From NCBI GenBank assembly GCA_019418195.1, contig DYCJ01000102.1, positions 1 through 8,219 on the forward strand: 8,219 nt of DNA, written 5' to 3'. Every line of letters starts with the position of its first letter. Position 1 is the stretch's first letter. The position numbers and the translations under genes were made by a program. Below are positions 6,470-8,219 of this stretch, in pieces. Below the pieces are notes generated by a model. The model was given only the letters and a program-made list of their open reading frames with translations, made no database searches and was not told the DNA's origin. Origin of the DNA: Clostridiales bacterium. GTDB taxonomy: Bacteria; Bacillota; Clostridia; Lachnospirales; Lachnospiraceae.

Positions 6470-8219
6470 ATGAAGGTTTACAGAACGGACGAAATAAGAA
6501 ACGTGGTATTGCTTGGACACGGCGGAAGCGGAAAGACAAGTCTTGTCGAGGCAATGCTTTACGTATCGGGAGCAACGAACCGCATGGGTAAAGTATCAGA
6601 TGCCAGTACGGTCAGCGACTTTGATAAAGAGGAGCAGAAACGTGGTTTTTCGATCAGCACAAGCCTGATCCCGATCGAGTGGGAGAAAGCGAAGATCAAT
6701 ATCCTCGATACACCGGGATATTTTGATTTTGTCGGTGAAGTCGAAGAAGCAGTCAGCGCAGCAGATGCAGCTGTTATCGTGGTATCCGGAAAAGCCGGAG
6801 TACAGGTCGGCACAGAGAAGGCATGGGAACTGTGCGATAAATATAATCTTCCGAGAATGGTATATGTGACAGAGATGGATGTTGATGACGCAAGCTTCCG
6901 TCAGGTTGTAGAAGACCTGACTGCCCGCTACGGCAAGAAGATTGCTCCGCATTTCCAGCCGATCCGTGAGAATGAGAAACTTGTCGGATATATCAATGTC
7001 ATAAAGAATGCAGGACGCCGCTATACAGGAATCGGACAGAGAGAAGAGTGCGAGATCCCGGATTACTGTAAACCGAATCTTGAGATCCTGAGAGATTCTC
7101 TCATGGAAGCTGTAGCTGAGACGAGTGAGGAATTCATGGAGCGCTATTTCAACGGTGAGGAATTCTCCATCGAGGAGATCCGCGCAGCCATGCGTACAGA
7201 GGTTATGGAAGGCGATATTGTTCCGGTGGCGATGGGTTCTAATGTCCAGGCGCAGGGCGTTGCCAACCTGCTGTCAGATATCGTCCGTTTCTTCCCGAGT
7301 CCGGACAAGAGAACATGCGCGGGTATCAACAGGACTACAAACGATATCTTTGAAGCAAACTATGATTTCTCAAAGGCAAAGACAGCTTATGTATTTAAGA
7401 CAATGGTAGATCCGTTCATCGGAAAATATTCTTTTATCAAGGTATGCTCGGGAGTGCTCAAGGGCGATGATGTGCTTTACAATGCAGATACAGATGCCGA
7501 AGAAAAACCTGGCAAGCTTTACACGATGTGCGGAAACAAACCTTCGGAGGTATCGGAACTTTTTGCCGGGGACATCGGAGCTATCGCAAAGCTCGCCAAT
7601 ACGCGTACCGGGGATACACTTTCCACGAAAGCAAATCAGGTGTCGTATGCAAAAACAGACTATTCCGTACCTTATACATATATGAAGTACACGGTGAAGA
7701 ATAAAGGTGATGAGGATAAAGTATCACAGGCTCTGGCGAGGATGACAGCCGAGGATGTGACGCTTAAGGTTGTAAACGACAGTGAGAACAGGCAGTCTCT
7801 CCTCTATGGTATGGGAGACCAGCATCTGGAGATCACGGCGAGCAAGCTGGCTGCAAGATATAAGGTAGAGATCACACTGGAGACGCCGAAAGTGGCGTTC
7901 CGCGAGACGATCCGCAAGAATTCTGATGTGGACATGAAGTATAAGAAACAGACCGGCGGACACGGACAGTACGGTCATGTTAAGATGAAATTCGAGCCGT
8001 CAGGCGATCTGGATACACCGTATATCTTTGAAGAGTGCGTTGTCGGCGGTGCAGTTCCGAAGAACTACTTCCCGGCGGTGGAAAAAGGTCTTCAGGAATC
8101 TGTTGTCAAAGGTCCTCTTGCCGGATATCCGGTTGTGGGCGTGAAAGCGATCCTTTATGATGGATCCTACCATCCGGTAGATTCTTCGGAAATGGCATTC
8201 AAGACTGCGGCAAAGATGG
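6470..8219 (+). CDS. EF-G-like translational GTPase paralogue, 3' end outside window
   Basis: The frame runs unbroken for 583 codons to the window end; full members are near 690 residues, so about 100 are missing. Overall order matches elongation factor G: G domain (about 1-275), domain II beta barrel (about 300-385), domain III (about 400-475) and domain IV beginning at QTGGHGQYGHVKMKFEP (494-510). It belongs to the EF-G-like group often annotated as a second fusA in Firmicutes, not the ribosomal-operon fusA. The P-loop GHGGSGKT (16-23) is intact. Unusual points are RGFSI (58-62) in place of RGITI in switch I, DTPGY (80-84) where EF-G has DTPGH (the catalytic His is replaced by Tyr), and TEMD (134-137) where NKxD recognises guanine. 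I infer a specialised ribosome-associated role with altered nucleotide use, not ordinary translocation. Confidence 0.85.
   Translation, partial: MKVYRTDEIRNVVLLGHGGSGKTSLVEAMLYVSGATNRMGKVSDASTVSDFDKEEQKRGFSISTSLIPIEWEKAKINILDTPGYFDFVGEVEEAVSAADAAVIVVSGKAGVQVGTEKAWELCDKYNLPRMVYVTEMDVDDASFRQVVEDLTARYGKKIAPHFQPIRENEKLVGYINVIKNAGRRYTGIGQREECEIPDYCKPNLEILRDSLMEAVAETSEEFMERYFNGEEFSIEEIRAAMRTEVMEGDIVPVAMGSNVQAQGVANLLSDIVRFFPSPDKRTCAGINRTTNDIFEANYDFSKAKTAYVFKTMVDPFIGKYSFIKVCSGVLKGDDVLYNADTDAEEKPGKLYTMCGNKPSEVSELFAGDIGAIAKLANTRTGDTLSTKANQVSYAKTDYSVPYTYMKYTVKNKGDEDKVSQALARMTAEDVTLKVVNDSENRQSLLYGMGDQHLEITASKLAARYKVEITLETPKVAFRETIRKNSDVDMKYKKQTGGHGQYGHVKMKFEPSGDLDTPYIFEECVVGGAVPKNYFPAVEKGLQESVVKGPLAGYPVVGVKAILYDGSYHPVDSSEMAFKTAAKM

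Noticed and set aside
1..8219. CRISPR array, tRNA or rRNA genes, transposase or integrase
   Set aside because: I found no regularly spaced direct repeats, no cloverleaf or rRNA sequence, and no transposase or integrase reading frame in the window.

Overview
This window looks like a chromosomal segment of a gut-type Clostridia, most likely a Lachnospiraceae relative (Blautia, Dorea, Mediterraneibacter or similar). The assignment rests on moderate GC, AAGGAGG-type ribosome-binding sites, sigma-A-like promoters, a meso-diaminopimelate dehydrogenase, a class II EPSP synthase and an atypical second EF-G of a type I know from Firmicutes. It is inferred from protein style and not from any search.

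Layout. On the + strand the window opens with the 3' end of araA (L-arabinose isomerase; 1-374). A near-consensus promoter (386-414) then serves ddh (458-1444), followed by a strong hairpin without a U-tract (1453-1482) and an FGGY sugar kinase (1525-3129), possibly the partner kinase of araA. About 700 bp (3130-3836) without a convincing long gene follow. This stretch is a chain of three imperfect palindromes. The last (about 3484-3825) is a large inverted repeat whose two arms each carry the same degenerate peptide-coding stretch, read convergently. On the minus strand, tyrA (prephenate dehydrogenase with ACT domain; 6241-5144) and aroA (5126-3837) form a two-gene aromatic amino acid operon that runs into this repeat. 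Divergent from tyrA, across about 230 bp holding two back-to-back promoters, is the 5' part of an EF-G-like translational GTPase (6470 to the window end, incomplete).

How the genes work together. araA and the kinase would turn arabinose (or a related pentose) into phosphorylated sugar. Ddh makes meso-diaminopimelate in one step for lysine and peptidoglycan. TyrA and AroA act on either side of chorismate: AroA makes EPSP, and TyrA takes prephenate towards tyrosine. The EF-G paralogue has substitutions at the two positions most diagnostic of GTPase function: the catalytic His of DTPGH is Tyr, and the base-recognition NKxD is TEMD.

Most of the window is ordinary metabolism. The parts worth a second look are the palindromic intergenic block with its paired mini-ORFs and the non-canonical EF-G.
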